DNA from: Brugia malayi
Lineage: Eukaryota > Nematoda > Chromadorea > Rhabditida > Onchocercidae
Length of the DNA: 64,000 nucleotides
Assembly (NCBI RefSeq): GCF_000002995.4
Contig: NW_025062479.1
Coordinates: 15,682,721-15,746,720, forward strand
Reading direction: 5' to 3'
This document shows, one piece after another, positions 37,501 to 50,146 of the stretch; positions within the stretch are counted from its first letter, which is position 1; each line of letters begins with the position of its first letter. Below the pieces are notes generated by a model. The model saw only the letters and a list, made by a program, of their open reading frames with translations. It searched no databases and had not been told where the DNA came from. Made by a program: the position numbers and the translations under genes.

Positions 37501-38085
37501 TTTATATAGTGATTTATATAACATTACCTAGTAGAAAAAAAGGAAAAGTGAAAATAAAAATATTCTAGTGACAAAGAAACACAGATTGTTATTACCGCTT
37601 CAATTCTCAGCAAAGCTAATAACATATCTTTCTGAAATCTATAGCATTGTTCCTTTGATAACTCGGCAAATTTCACACCACCACCAAGCAGTATATTAGC
37701 TGTTTCCGGTACAGTATATACCTTCCATCCAATTTCCTCGAAAAATGTTCGAAGACGTTCCTAAAAAAGAATAGCACAATAACAGTTAAGAAACAATTTT
37801 CAAGTAATTACATTAGTAATGGAAAGAATAGAATAAAAAAGTTCCACTTATAAAGTCTCAAGTTCAAAGAAACAAATAGGAAGCAAAAATAAATTACATA
37901 TATAACAAATTGTTCCCCTTCATTTCCAAATAATCAAATAATCTTATATCTTTTAAGCCATAAAAATAGTTGTAAAGAAGAAATAAATTTCTCACTTGTC
38001 CCGTAGTTTTTCCACCGCATGGACCGCCTGTCAGGACAATTTTATAAATGCGACGTTTGCCATAAACTGGATTCTGTTCAACCAT
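34585..38085 (-). CDS. ttd14: TTD14-like P-loop and CYTH-domain protein
   Basis: Related to Drosophila TRPL translocation defect 14, a GTP- and phosphatidic-acid-binding protein needed for photoreceptor channel trafficking. Exons in coding order: 38085-37996, 37760-37596, 37187-37023, 36620-36504, 36036-35897, 35701-35596, 35319-35128, 34794-34585, giving about 394 residues. The N-terminal NTPase has P-loop GGPCGGKT (20-27), then [19 protein letters not shown] and a Walker-B-like ILIICDRG (99-106), followed by [13 protein letters not shown] and [14 protein letters not shown]. The C-terminal part has the CYTH-like run [37 protein letters not shown] and [11 protein letters not shown]. Exon 7 ends in a GC donor (35127-35126). 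The frame is open upstream of the chosen ATG to an acceptor at 38127 ([14 protein letters not shown]), so the real N-terminus may be longer or this is leader. No truncation or frameshift. The nematode function is inferred from homology. Confidence 0.9.
34815..34861. repeat. 47-bp dispersed direct repeat, copy 2
   Basis: Lies in the last intron of the TTD14-like gene, just upstream of its final exon on the minus strand. Same orientation as copy 1 at 34180. Confidence 0.85.
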
Positions 38086-38355
38086 TTGAAATTTTTTGTT
38101 CCGAAATATGCAAACTGCTGATAATACCTGAATTAATCAATGCTAAATGAGCGAACAAATTGCAACAAATGTCAAATCAATTGCGAATTAATCATCAGCT
38201 AGCTAAAACAAATTGAAATTCATAAATGCTTCAAAATTGAAATTAATCGAATCACAATGTATACGGACTAAGTAGAATTGATAAAATAAATTTAAGAATT
38301 GATAAGACAAGCTTTTAAAGACTAAAATTGCTGCTTGTATATACATATACATTAC

Positions 38356-38480
38356 CCTCTGACATAAGCATGTACTTTGATGACGCAGTATGTGTTGTAT
38401 GACTGCAACTACTGTTGTACGACGATCGCGGAATTTTCTTAGGACTAATGCCGCCTCATTAATGGAATCCTTTGATCATT
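38356..38480 (-). other. Candidate upstream exon of the TTD14-like gene
   Basis: A less AT-rich block on the minus strand ending in donor AGG|GTAATG is open in the frame that continues into the 38127-37996 exon. It encodes ...LVLRKFRDRRTTVV...HQSTCLCQR. A TGA closes the frame at its upstream end and no in-frame ATG is present. It is either 5' UTR or needs a further upstream exon. Confidence 0.35.
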
Positions 38481-41216
38481 CGGACAAAATATTGAAAGGC
38501 AACTCTTCCCCCTTTTTTCTCTTTTTTTCCTTGTAATACGCGCAAAATAACCCTTTCAGTGTGACAGAAAGTTTGAATGAAAATAATAAATCCTTCTCTT
38601 CTACATCTTCGTATGCACGAATTTTACAACCTTTTAGTTTTTGGGAAGTGGGATGGGAGAGTGTTTGTATTGAGGGTTGAGGGTTATAGTTCATGGAGCA
38701 TATAAAATTAAGGGGGGGAAGATAAAGCAAAAATGTAATGTGAATGTCGGTTACTTTTTTTATCAGATTTGAGAAATTAGTTTCAATTTGAATGAAACTT
38801 TTTTAGGGTTAGTTAATTGAAAATCAATTTGATTTTGGTAATTCTTAAATTTAAACGGATTTTTTTTTAGGAAACTTAGGGAATTTTTCTAAGCTTTTTT
38901 TCTCCATTGAGTTTTGTTCGTCCACGAAAAAAACGATTAAATAAATTATCGAATGTTCATGTCGGTTAAAAATACGGAATGAATTAGGCGGATTAGTCTG
39001 AAATTGAAAAATTAATCAGAAATCAAAAAAGTGGAGAATTCAAAGAAAATTTTAGACACAAAAAAAAATTATCGATTTCTTCTTTACACAACTTAAAGTT
39101 TGAATTTTAGTTTTAATTTCTAAGTCTAATTTTTGTAATTGAAATTCTTCAGGTTTGAAAACATAATTCCATAAATAAAAAAAAAAAAATCAATGAAAAA
39201 TGAAATGATTTTTAGTAAAATATGATTCAAAATAATTGTGTAAGAAATTGAAGAAATATGATGAACTATTTTTTACAATATTTTTCTTTATGAGAAATTT
39301 CAAATACATATGTTACTGAATGAATAATCTTTGCTTTCATAATTATTTGTATTTCTTTTCATAAATTACATTTAAAAAGGATAAATTCTGTTCTCTGAGC
39401 TATTTACACAATTATTATATGAATTCCTCATTTGTTTAAATGGCTTCTCAACAAATGGTATCATTTAATCATTTTTCACTTTTTTATAAAATTTCACAAT
39501 CAACGTTTGATGTTTGCAGAATGCATTTCTACTATGCAAATTTTTCTAATCATTTTTTATTTAAATATTTGCTACATTTTACACAGAAAATAATCATATA
39601 TTTATAAATGCACAAGAAATATAAGTACAAATATTTGTAAAGGGGTGAATGTCTCATTTTTTTCCAGTAGTACCGTTATAGTTATTAGTATAGTTATAAG
39701 ATCACTATAGTTATACGTGGTTAATCGTATGTGTTGGGCATTAATAATGAATTAGAAAAGAAAGAAAAAATAATTTACAAAAAAAAAAGGAACAAAAGAA
39801 AAAACTAGTTAAGTAAGATTCTTGCTATGATAGTAAAATTTATCATTTAAAATAAAATTTTATAAATAGTTCAAAATTTAAAATGAAATTATCGTAAGAA
39901 ATTAAAAGAAATTATTCATAGAAAATTGGAAACAAAAGAAAACACAGAGCAGCCTACTGTTAGTTCTGTTTTTTTTTTTTTCTTTTTTTTTTTAGATCAA
40001 AAATATTCACAATTTTTTTAAGTGTCCCTTCACGTTTTAACTTTCCTTTTTTTGGAAGTTTTGTTGTTTAGTTTTTGTGGTTTTATTCGTTTTGTTGCCT
40101 TTTTTTATTCTTTTAATTTTATTTTTTGTTGCTATTAATTATATAGATAGATTATGGATGGTAGATAAATTTTGAAAAGATATAAAATGCATAAATAAAA
40201 TGACATGGATTAGTCAAGAATGAAGAAATAGAATTAAACTTAGTAGCACAAGATGCTAAAGTTTCTATAACAGGTCTATCAATTAAAAATAGCAGGTGCT
40301 ATTTGCAAAAATAAGCTGAACAAATATACTCCAATAAAGATCATATAAATGACATTCAGTGATACCGAAATGGAATTATAATAAATTTTACAAGTGGTAA
40401 TTGGTCTCCTGCAACAATAAAAGTTTTAGTAATTATCAATTACTTAATTAAACGAGTAAATGAGCTGATAAATAACTGAATAAACAAACAAATAAGTATA
40501 TATACATTTATTTATTTACATTTATATTTATAAGCTTAATGGGAGTGAAGGAAGTTAGGATAGAATGACTTGAATTGTAGTGAAATTCAAGTAAGTTGAA
40601 TGAATAATGTATTTAATTTGCAGAAGATGAAATGAAAATAAAATGAACATATTTCAATATTAAATAAAAAGAGTCTTTCGACGATTGAAATTGATTAATT
40701 TGTTTGGAAATGCAGCGGTTCGTTTTGGATTCTTTGAAATGCAATTGAAGGGGAATTAAAATTGCAGTCTGAATTTCATGTATTTCAATCAAATGCAATT
40801 GAATTAAGATTTAAGAGAAAAAAATTGGAAAAAAAATCAATCATACTGAAAGAAGCAGGAGCAAAATTAAAACAATCAGATGAAGCCAACAAAGAGAATT
40901 AAATAATATGAAAACAATATAAGCTAAAAGTTATTTATTTGATTAATTAACTATTTAATTGTTTGTTTTTGCTTATTTATTTACTTATTTACTTAATTAG
41001 TTGATTTATTTATTTACTTAATTAATTCCCCTATTTATTTATTTTTTCATTCATTCATTCATCCACTCACTTATTTTCGATAAATTAAACATAATTTGAA
41101 CAAAAATGATTAAAACAAGAAAAAAAAACGAAACGACGAGAGAGAAAAGAAGTGAACGAATTGGTCCAAGTGCTTCTGTTCTTGCTAAATGTCTTCATCC
41201 ATCTTATGTTTTTGTC

Positions 41217-41234
41217 CTCTCTCTCTCTCTCTCT
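41217..41234. repeat. (CT)n microsatellite
   Basis: Nine uninterrupted CT units. Confidence 0.9.
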
Positions 41235-41632
41235 TTGTCTTTGAAGCATATTTAGAACAAAGTGAAAATGAATTAAAGAAAAAGAAGAAACATTGTTAAC
41301 AGTTTATCATTTTTCAATTTATGCTATCCGTTTATTTTTATTTACATTTATTCATATATTTTTTTTTCTATTTGTTTATTGATTGAATTTTTATTTATTT
41401 TGCAATGCGGCAATTTACTTTAATTGCGTTTAAGGTGCAACTGAAATTATGTTAAATTTGTAGTCTGAAACTCGGAAGATAAAAATCATTTATTTTTTCA
41501 TTTGTTTTCATAAATTAGCCAATATTGCTTGCAAATAAAAAGTAATCGGAATTAATAAATTCTGTATATTTTTTGTATATTTAAATAATTTCTACCATTT
41601 TTTAGCTTTATAACACTTATATATGTTTTATA

Positions 41633-41650
41633 ACACACACACACACACAC
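41633..41650. repeat. (AC)n microsatellite
   Basis: Nine uninterrupted AC units, followed closely by TATA-rich sequence. Confidence 0.9.
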
Positions 41651-43671
41651 TTATATATAAGATGATATATCATTATATATATTTATTTTAGCAGCGGGTA
41701 AATATTATTATAGTATCAAATTAATAATTAATATACTGTAATCATCAACTGGTATGATATAATGATATTTCTAATCATAAAATTAATTCGATACATATGA
41801 AAAAAGAAAATACTTTGCTTATAACTGCTATTTTATAAAGTGAAATACTAACACATTACATGAATTTTAGCAATATTTCATTCCAATTTACTAAAACATA
41901 ATCTCGGTAATATATATCTTAAATCACGACGAATTCATTAAATCTAACGAGTCATTTCCATTAATTATTTACCTTAGCATATGTAAATTATTGACTTTTA
42001 TGGTGGCTTAGCAACGATGAATGTGACAATAACTTATTGAGAAATTTTTTTTCCGACTTAAGTTAATAAATTGAACAGCTTTTTTAAAAAACATTTTCTT
42101 CTTTGGGGGGAAGGGAGAGAGGTGTGGTTTGAGAAAAGGTCCAGTTTTCGAAAATTTATTTTGTTAAGTCAAAAAGTTACATTTGTAAATCTCAGACTTG
42201 ATTTCGAAAATTTATATTACTCAACCAAAAAGGTAGTAAACAAACACACCAAAGATAAACGCTTACACTTAATATAATGCTTCAATTTGATTTCATTAGT
42301 TTGCAATGACAAGCAAAGGAACGCTTTCTTGCTATTTTTATTCAATAATTCTAAAACAAAAATTCAACTCAAATGACCAATGGTATTGCTTGACAGTTTA
42401 TTAAAATGTCTGTTGGAAAAATCCAAATAAATTTATTTTATATTTAAATCAGGAATCTGTAAACTTAAAACCATTTCCTCCAAAAATTCCTTAAACAACT
42501 ATAAAAACTATTCCAAATTTACATGTCTTTCAATTGCAACTAGGCTTATACAGAATTGTCTAGAAAATATGTTAACAAAGTATATGCTTAATAAATTTTC
42601 AGTTACTCTCAATTTTATTTTTAAGATTCAGTTGCTAATAGATCATGAGCTCTTCTTCCAAATTTTCTTTCTTATAAACCAAATATGCTTGCAATATCGA
42701 AATACTATTACCTCTAATCTTTTAAACTTAAAATGTGGTGTAACAATAAAAAAATATTATAAACCAACTCCTATTATATAAAGATCATCTAATAGTGATA
42801 ACTCTTTACTCACTGCAATTATGTGCTTTGTTACAAGTCAATGTCTATTTTAAAATCCCTATTTGTGTTAACTTTTGGATACTGCCAGGTTTGATTCGAT
42901 TCATTTCAGCATTGAAACACTTAATTTTACATTCAGCAAAGGATAATATAACAACAATAGAGACTATAATCTCTAACCTTCTGAAATTAAAATAACAGTG
43001 GTAGAGTGAAAATACAACAACATTGTGTTTATTTTTTTTCGTATAGGTGTGATATTGTATGAATATCGTAAAGGAACAATAAACAATAAACTATTGTTGA
43101 AAACAATATGATTATGATCTGCTACTGATTTTAGTTTCAATGATGCTAATATTTTGTTGTTTAGTGCAGAGTAATTCATATTAAAACTGCTTCGAACATC
43201 TTTATTACCACATAACAGTGAATTAGTCTTTCATCCATAGAAAAATGAATTCTGTTTGTAAGCCAACATCTTTTAGAGTAAAGCAGCAGGGAAGCATATA
43301 TTCAGATGGTAGAAGAACCTATGTATCATTTAGCTTGTGTGTACTGTACCTCAACAGAGTTGCAAAACAGAAATATTACTGAGTTTTTTTCAGCTCAAAA
43401 AGCAATTAGAAACCATATATTCATTTCGTACATCACAGAAAACAATGTAAGAGTAAAGCTCGATAAATAATGAAAACTATGGAACATAATACTGCAAAGT
43501 CTTGAAATAGAAAACGAAATATTAACTGCATATCAACAGGTATTTTATGTTTACGGTTCCAAGATAACCATATCTCTTAAATAGTAATAAGAAATTTGCA
43601 AACTACCTGGACAAGAGTACTTCACCTTTTTCTTGTGAATCACCACAGCATTTGAATTTCTTTCACTCTAG

Positions 43672-46482
43672 CTAATGTGTTTCAAATTTAATATTACCAA
43701 CTGGAGGCATAGGTGGTGGCCCCATGTTAACACCTTGATGTACGTTCATGTTATTCACTTGAAGACTACCATGAGGATGTGATTGCATCATTGTGGTACC
43801 CGATGACTGTGGACCTGGATTAGGACGTGGAATTTTCTGCAAAATCGCCACTAGTTGCTCTTTTTCATCAAATGTCTTCCATACACTATATAAATTTATA
43901 ATGATTTTCTGGATTTCCAGTACCTAAAATAAAGTGTGGAAATCATGCATGGCACATCCGGATTAATGTTCTATAAATATTGAACAGTACATTCAAATCT
44001 ATCAGATTCCTTATTAAATCTTGAGTTTATGAGGATCAATAATATTTCAGAACTGTTCACAACTTCGTCGTTATATAATTTGAAGTGCTGCGTAATGTTA
44101 ATACATCTTTAACGGAAATAATTTTACTCGCAAAGTTATTCATCTTGCTATTTGCATAGCCGACAACAAGCCAAAAAACCAAATCTTAAATTTCTGAGTT
44201 CATTCCATATATTCAACAGTCCAAAATGAGAAGCTAAATTGAACAGGAAACAAATCTACAAATCAATAGATGAATAAATATCTACCTTTTCAAAATCAAC
44301 TGCAAGCTCAGCAAACCAATTTTTCAGCTCTCTATCTCTGTTTGTCCAAACTGATGCTATCAAAATGCATGCTAAAAATTATTTAGAACTTTTGTGAATT
44401 GATTAGCTTTTCACACTTTCATTTTTTGTAAGAGATGGAGAAAAGAACTGTACATCAAGTTTATTTCGGATTATCAACAAACTTCATTTTTCTGTTTTTA
44501 ACTCCATCCTAAAGAAAACTACTACCTTCACTATCAAACGGTATCATCCCCTCATAACAAACATGAGAACTCATATTTCATATCTTTATTGCAGCCCAAT
44601 CTGAAATATATTTTATTACAGAAGTTTCTTGAACGTCAAATGAAATTTACCAATTGCAATTTGATGAGGAGGATACATTAACGAAAGATCCGTCCTTGTA
44701 CAATCATTACAAATTTTCCAAGCATATGATGATATTGTGTCGAGATCTTTATGCTCTCTTCCCATTTCAGCCATTAACTGATTCAGTGGTCTGTAAATGT
44801 CTTCAAATCTTAAAAAAAAAAAAAAAAAAATTCCGTTTACTTTCTAGCGCTAAAATATTTCCAAAATCGACTATTTGTAATCGATATCTCTTGATGAAAA
44901 AGAAATGTGTGGAAAGTTGTAGCTGTCACAGGCGCATCTAAAATTTATATTTATGTTGCACCTTAACTTTCCTATTCCATCTAAACTAACTGGACAATTG
45001 CATAATTTGGATGCCAAATGAAACTTACTAATTGTAATCTGATTATACAGAACACTTCATCAATGGAAATTAGACTATTCATGTTTATCACAGAAATATA
45101 AAAAAATAAACCTATATGGGTGATAAACAATTAGACAACAGTCTAAAATTTCCAAAAGAAAAAATTCTGCTTCCTGTATATGTTGAACTCTTATCATCAA
45201 ATCTTGCTGTATGAAGGGCCATCGTTTCACTGCAATTGCAAAAATTGATGAAAAACAATAAGTGGCATTTTCAATGGGTAAATGCAAATATTGAACGTCC
45301 ATGTTTTTTCTTTTATTACTCCGGATAACAGAAAATATTCTGTCTGTTCAAACAAATATTTTTTAAATAATGAACTAACACCATCTTGAACTATAACTAT
45401 TATTTTATTGGAGGGTAATCAAAAATATTATTGAAAAACTTTTGAAATTCACACATAAACATAATAACTGTAGTAATTTCTTACTGCAAACTTATTTCTC
45501 TCTGCATGCATTATGAAAATGATTGACTTAAAATTTAGTCATAATTATATCGAAAATTATGTAATGCCCTACCTGAACCACTCTGCGTTTGACATGCCAG
45601 ATAACCAAAAAACTTTTTAAAGACTTCAATAACTTACAAGCATTATTTGTGGCCTGTATAAGTTTATTGTGTGACATCATTCCATGTTCTTCAACCTTTG
45701 ATGCCAAAAATAAAGAAGTAGGAGCCAAGAGAAATGGATCAATATCTTTCAGTGATCGTCTGAAATAAACGTGTGTGCGGCGCTCAATCTGGAACGCTGA
45801 ACCAAACATTCAAAAAAACATCCTCTGAACATCCCCTTACATTTCTACCTTTCATGAGAATATTTTACAAAATTTCATTACCTCGCATAAAAACGACGGA
45901 AGTAAACACACGCTGTGGCAATCACTTGCATCCGTGTTTTATGAGGTTGCTGTGAATCCATTCCAATGGCATGTATAACTAAAAACATCTTAAATTTAGA
46001 CTAAAAATAAAAACAACACTTCAGTGACTGCGAAATTCCTCCATGAGACCTCCATGACACATATATTTGAACAGAACATGCATCAGTAACAATTTCAATA
46101 CGCATCATATATAATAAATGAATAGTATACTTACAATTGCAGAAAAATATCATCAGTTTCGTATATTCTTCCTCTGTGATACATTTCATATCTTCACCAC
46201 GCATACGCAGAATATCCTGCTTGTCCAAAATCCATTGCTCCCTAGAAATTTTCCAGCTATAGTCACTTCACTCATGTATTCAATGCAAATAAAGAGTGTC
46301 AAAAAGAAAAGGAGAAAGAAAGCGCTGAAAATGATAAACATATAATTATCAAATATTCAAATTTAAAAAAATAATAAATCACTACAGTCATATATCTAAA
46401 TCTATATGATAAATTTTTATAAAAAGGCATAAATTACAACTTGTACGAACCAGTGTGAGCTTTGCCAAAAATTTCCGGCCAT
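43672..46482 (-). CDS. cic-1: Cyclin C, Mediator CDK8-module cyclin
   Basis: Partner of CDK8 in the Mediator kinase module, controlling RNA polymerase II transcription in the nucleus. Exons in coding order: 46482-46451, 46241-46135, 45978-45882, 45759-45638, 45229-45112, 44790-44651, 44371-44286, 43923-43672, giving 317 residues. The N-terminus MAGNFWQSSHWEQWILDKQD is the hallmark of cyclin C. The first cyclin box carries VIATACVYFRRFYARRSLKD and DPFLLAPTSLFLASKVEEHG; then come EFFLLEILDCCLIVYHPYR and the second box with LMYPPHQIAIACILIASVW and WFAELAVDFEKVLEI. The C-terminal tail, rich in Pro, Met and Asn, is longer than in human (283 residues in total). All phases fit, with no lesions. Confidence 0.95.
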
Positions 46483-46546
46483 TTCATCGTATAATTTGTA
46501 ATCCAACTTTCATTATTTACAACTTTAATATCTGAAGTTACAAATC
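46483..46546 (-). promoter_or_regulatory. 5' UTR and acceptor of cyclin C
   Basis: On the minus strand a long T-run (complement of the A-tract at 46552-46574) ends in ATTTAG (AG at 46547-46546), leaving a 63-nt 5' UTR. It can receive either a spliced leader or an upstream leader exon. Confidence 0.5.
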
Positions 46547-46790
46547 TAAATAAAAAAAAAAAAAAAAAAAAATACATATATATATATTAATGTATATGTA
46601 AGCATGAAATACGTGTTACATATGAATACGTATGTGATATGTACATAACTTACACTAAACTAACATTCATCCTGAGAAATCCTTCAAAACTCAATAAAGT
46701 CAATCATATATATATATATGTATCACTGATGTAAGCAAATGATACCATTAATACATTTTGATAAATCTGCTGCGACTATTTCATACTTAC

Positions 46791-47110
46791 CTTTTCATGT
46801 ATAATTTCCATCGGTAGATTACTCTTCATCACTGCAGCCACATCGTACTATAATTCTTTTCTCATCTCACCTTCTACACACCACACACTTTGCAAATGTT
46901 CAGCATCCCTGCAACCTCCGCTCTTGCACAATACCTAACCACGGCTCTCTTTTCTTATCAACCCCCTTCTTTGCACCTCTTACACTAGCCTCTTCCATGT
47001 ACGACCCGAGGTGCTGTGCATCATTTCTCAGCCTTCTGCGAAATTTCTAATGAAGTGGGAATATGAATCTGCTAAAAGTCTAACCCGGATTTAGCACTTC
47101 ATAATTATTT
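46791..47110 (-). other. Candidate 5' leader exon/promoter island of cyclin C
   Basis: The minus strand carries a near-perfect donor (AAAG|GTAAGTATG, exon end 46791) downstream of a less AT-rich, purine-rich block extending to about 47110. Joining it to the acceptor at 46545 gives only an upstream ORF that stops after about 19 codons, so the block is likely untranslated leader. Its 5' limit is not visible. Confidence 0.35.
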
Positions 47111-47627
47111 AATAGGGATTACTTACTTTATCTGCCTCTCAAGCAATCTAGTAATAATGTTGGTTTTTCAGTAAAGAGATTAAGTGTAGCGGGACTTTAA
47201 ATAATTGCGTGTCGCTTTGGGAGCTTTTTATTCTTTCATTAATCGTTCATAAGCAGTTGTTTTCACATTGCACTGGTGTATAATTTAAATGAATAATAAA
47301 CAATCTGTGATGAAATAAGGAAATCAAGAACAGTAATTTGCTGAGAATTTATTGGTTTTATTTTTTACAATGAACAATCAGTCAATCTGGCTTTTTTCTT
47401 TCCTTTTCCTTTTCTTTTTTTTTCTTTTTTTTTTTGTAAAATGAAATACGGGTATACTTGTTTCGTTTCATGTTCATCCGCTCAATTTCAAATTACAAAT
47501 ATCAGTATGAACCAACCTGTTCATTTTATTGCAGTCATTGTGCCACATGTTAAGGGAATCGAAGGCATCACACGAGAATCATAATTGATCTAAGAGAGAC
47601 AACCTAAACCATAACGAACCAAAGCTA

Positions 47628-48973
47628 TTAGAAACAAAATTCCTTTGGAGGTGGAACAGTCGGCACTTTGCCATATTCAAACTCATATCCGTCGAACTGC
47701 TTTATTTGTTCCACAGTTAAGTCTGTCATCTTCGAGTAAAGTTGTTGCATTAGATTACTGCAACTATCGTATGTTAGTTCATTATTTCTTGAAGATATAC
47801 GATCTGGATTCTCTGATCTGAAATCAGATTTTGTGTACTGCTATCGTTATGACTTTTATTAGCAATGTTCAACACTGATAAATGATATTGAAAATAGGAA
47901 TGCGAGCTACCGGTTAAACAAGTCCTTAATCGTGTATAAAAATCTATTTACTTTCTTCTATCGATATCCATTTCTGCATCCTTATTCAAATTTGCGCCTG
48001 ATACTTCTGTTGCTAACTTCCATTTGTGAATAAGATCACTACTACAAATGCCCTTATGTGTACCATTTTGTTTCACTGTAATTTGTGTTTCTTCGATTCC
48101 TCTTAGGAAAGGTGAAATCCATTTATAGCGGCTGAAACAAACAGAGAAATACGTTGAGAAAAATATAAATGAGTGCAATTTTCTGTGCTCCTATTTGGTA
48201 ATGTCCACAAAATTTGAAAAATGAATGCTAAAAGTTTAATGAAGGTTAAAAAACGTACTGGAAATATCTACCTCTTGTCAAAATATTGTGATTGGAAATG
48301 TTCGTTAAATCCGTGATTTATAAAACCTGCCTGAATTAATATTGGATTAGACGTATGAATTGTGAACCTACTATTATTCAAAAATTTTCCAACAATACCA
48401 AACTTCCTCTTGAAATCTAATTTCTGAAGTTAAGCGAAACTTCAGGGAATATTTGTTAATTGTATGCAATATTTGATAGAAGTATTTAAAATGATAGAAA
48501 AAAAACCACTTCTTATGGTAGAGAAAATTACTATTATTACTTTTAATTCAAGACCATAAAAACTTTGTCAATATAGTAGCGAAAAACCAATTAATTACAG
48601 AAAATTAAAGCTAATTAAGCAGATTATAAGTTAATAAAATAAGTTAGAATTCTTCTTTAAAAAGTTATGATACATTAGACGAGAAACGGTTAAGACAGAG
48701 GAAGTTAAGGATGAAATCAAAAAACTGCTATTAGATTAAGCACAAATGATTTAAAGTAAAATTCAAGAAGCATTAAACCCAGTCTATTTTATTTATATCA
48801 TTTACCTGTCCAGTTGGACGTCTACGACATTCTGGCTGCATATCAACATTTCCTGCATCTGATTGCTGTACATCAACAATTTCCTGTTGTGGAATATGTG
48901 CAAATGGACATATTTCACCATTACGACAATTGCCTCGAGCAAAAAATTTACACCGAATTATTGGACGATGCAT
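47628..48973 (-). CDS. CCCH zinc-finger protein, probably NUP42-like nucleoporin
   Basis: Exons in coding order: 48973-48806, 48330-48272, 48131-47952, 47817-47628, giving 198 residues. The N-terminus holds one CCCH finger ([19 protein letters not shown], residues 8-26; spacing C-X7-C-X5-C-X3-H), which binds RNA in this family. The C-terminus reads [20 protein letters not shown] followed by TVPPPKEFC, which resembles the Gle1-binding tail of NUP42/NUPL2 (an acidic/aromatic patch, then GKIP...PPP). NUP42 acts at the cytoplasmic face of the nuclear pore in mRNA export. The FG repeats that lie between these parts in other species are absent here, and the protein is shorter than human NUP42. The assignment is by motif order only; an unrelated CCCH protein remains possible. 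The gene is transcribed away from the hnRNP K gene. Confidence 0.7.
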
Positions 48974-48997
48974 AATCGTTTATTATTGTAAATTTCT
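48974..48997 (-). promoter_or_regulatory. Putative spliced-leader acceptor of the CCCH gene
   Basis: Reading the minus strand, a run of about 20 T ends in TTTCAG (AG at 48997-48996), leaving a 22-nt 5' UTR before the ATG at 48973. This is a typical nematode trans-splice context. Confidence 0.55.
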
Positions 48998-50128
48998 GAA
49001 AAAAAAAAAAAAAAAAAAAGGATTTCTTTGAAAACGACATTTCATTGAAGCTAACTAAAATTAGAAAACCGTATTTCTTAAAGTGATACTACATCAACTA
49101 TTAAACACATTAGCAATTAAAGTTCAAAAACAATATCAATCAAAGAAACCTCAAAATATATCATAAACAAATCAATTACAAAAGAAAAAAATCGATAAGA
49201 TGTGTGAACTGATGCAAACGGAGGAAAAATTGCCGAAAAATATCACAAAAAATGAACATAAGGAATTAATTAACTTATTTATTTAATTAAAAATGGGATA
49301 TTGGGAATGTCATGTAATCAATAACTTAAATCTTAAAGCAAATACAAAGTGACAGATAAATTGATGGTCCCGATTTTTTCATATGAATGATAAAATAAAA
49401 GTTCGTCTACATCTGGATGTATGGTACGAATTTTACCAATTGATGCTTATTCGATCCATTTTGGAACTGTGTTTTTATCCCAATTGTCGGTTGTCTTCTC
49501 GCGTTTTCTTGCATTAGTGCCGGTTGCCGTTCTGGTTGCTATTCCGGTTTTATGGTTTGTATTATTCTGTTCCAGTTAATTTTGTTTAACTTTTCATTAA
49601 TAGTTTGCTGAAGCGTTCTACTTTTTGACTGTTCTCCCTATCTTAGAGCTACTGTTCAGCAAATTCATTCATGAAAATTTATGTTGTTCATCCTTTTGTT
49701 CTTAACACTGCGAATTTAGCGTACAAACACACACATTCTGATGGTCTTGCAAAGACAAATATTTTAGTAAGTGGAAATGGGTGTGAAAAAATTTTTACGT
49801 ATGTTGGAGCTATTTTCGTGAGTGAATCATTTGCTGAAACCTTACAAATAATTGATAAATCGGCTTTTGTATGTTTCTGTTCATGCTGTACAATTTCAAG
49901 ACTTATCCTTGTTGTGCATATCAAAAGTAATGCGTTAGGGATGAATTAAGCAGATACAATTGTTTAAATAAAGAGTCGAGTTGGATTGAATTAAAATTTT
50001 TGATTCAGTTTTATGTAATGTCTTCAGTATATTTGATAGTTTTCGCATTTTGATTGCATGTATATTATCCTATTGGTATTGTATGTATTATTTATTATCT
50101 TCATATGGTATTGTAGAGAAGTTTTGTC
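48998..50128. promoter_or_regulatory. Divergent promoter region shared by the CCCH and hnRNP K genes
   Basis: About 1.1 kb between the two putative leader acceptors must contain promoters for both strands. The part at 49430-49940 is less AT-rich, with several CGGTT/TGGTT motifs at 49480-49560 and overlapping antisense ORFs of 92 and 78 codons (49671-49949 + and 49924-49688 -). Neither ORF shows a motif or splice context. Confidence 0.45.
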
Positions 50129-50146
50129 AGTTCGCACTAGTGCACG
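50129..50146 (+). promoter_or_regulatory. Putative spliced-leader acceptor of the hnRNP K gene
   Basis: GTTTTGTCAG (AG at 50129-50130) lies 16 nt before the ATG at 50147. Confidence 0.5.

Larger units (their letters stand above)
38481..43600. other. Gene-poor region between the TTD14-like gene and cyclin C
   Basis: AT-rich with TTTA-type and TTCA-type simple sequence, A/T homopolymers and two microsatellites. It should include the promoter of the TTD14-like gene and the 3' UTR of cyclin C. ORFs at 42070-43180 are unsupported. No RNA gene seen. Confidence 0.5.

Noticed and set aside
42071..43179. Several ORFs of 66-70 codons on both strands
   Set aside because: They occupy the probable cyclin C 3' UTR and spacer, are rich in Phe, Leu, Ile, Asn and Lys, and share no motif or exon chain.
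44654..44941. 95-codon plus-strand ORF
   Set aside because: Its first half is the antisense of cyclin C exon 6 and the rest is a translated A-tract.
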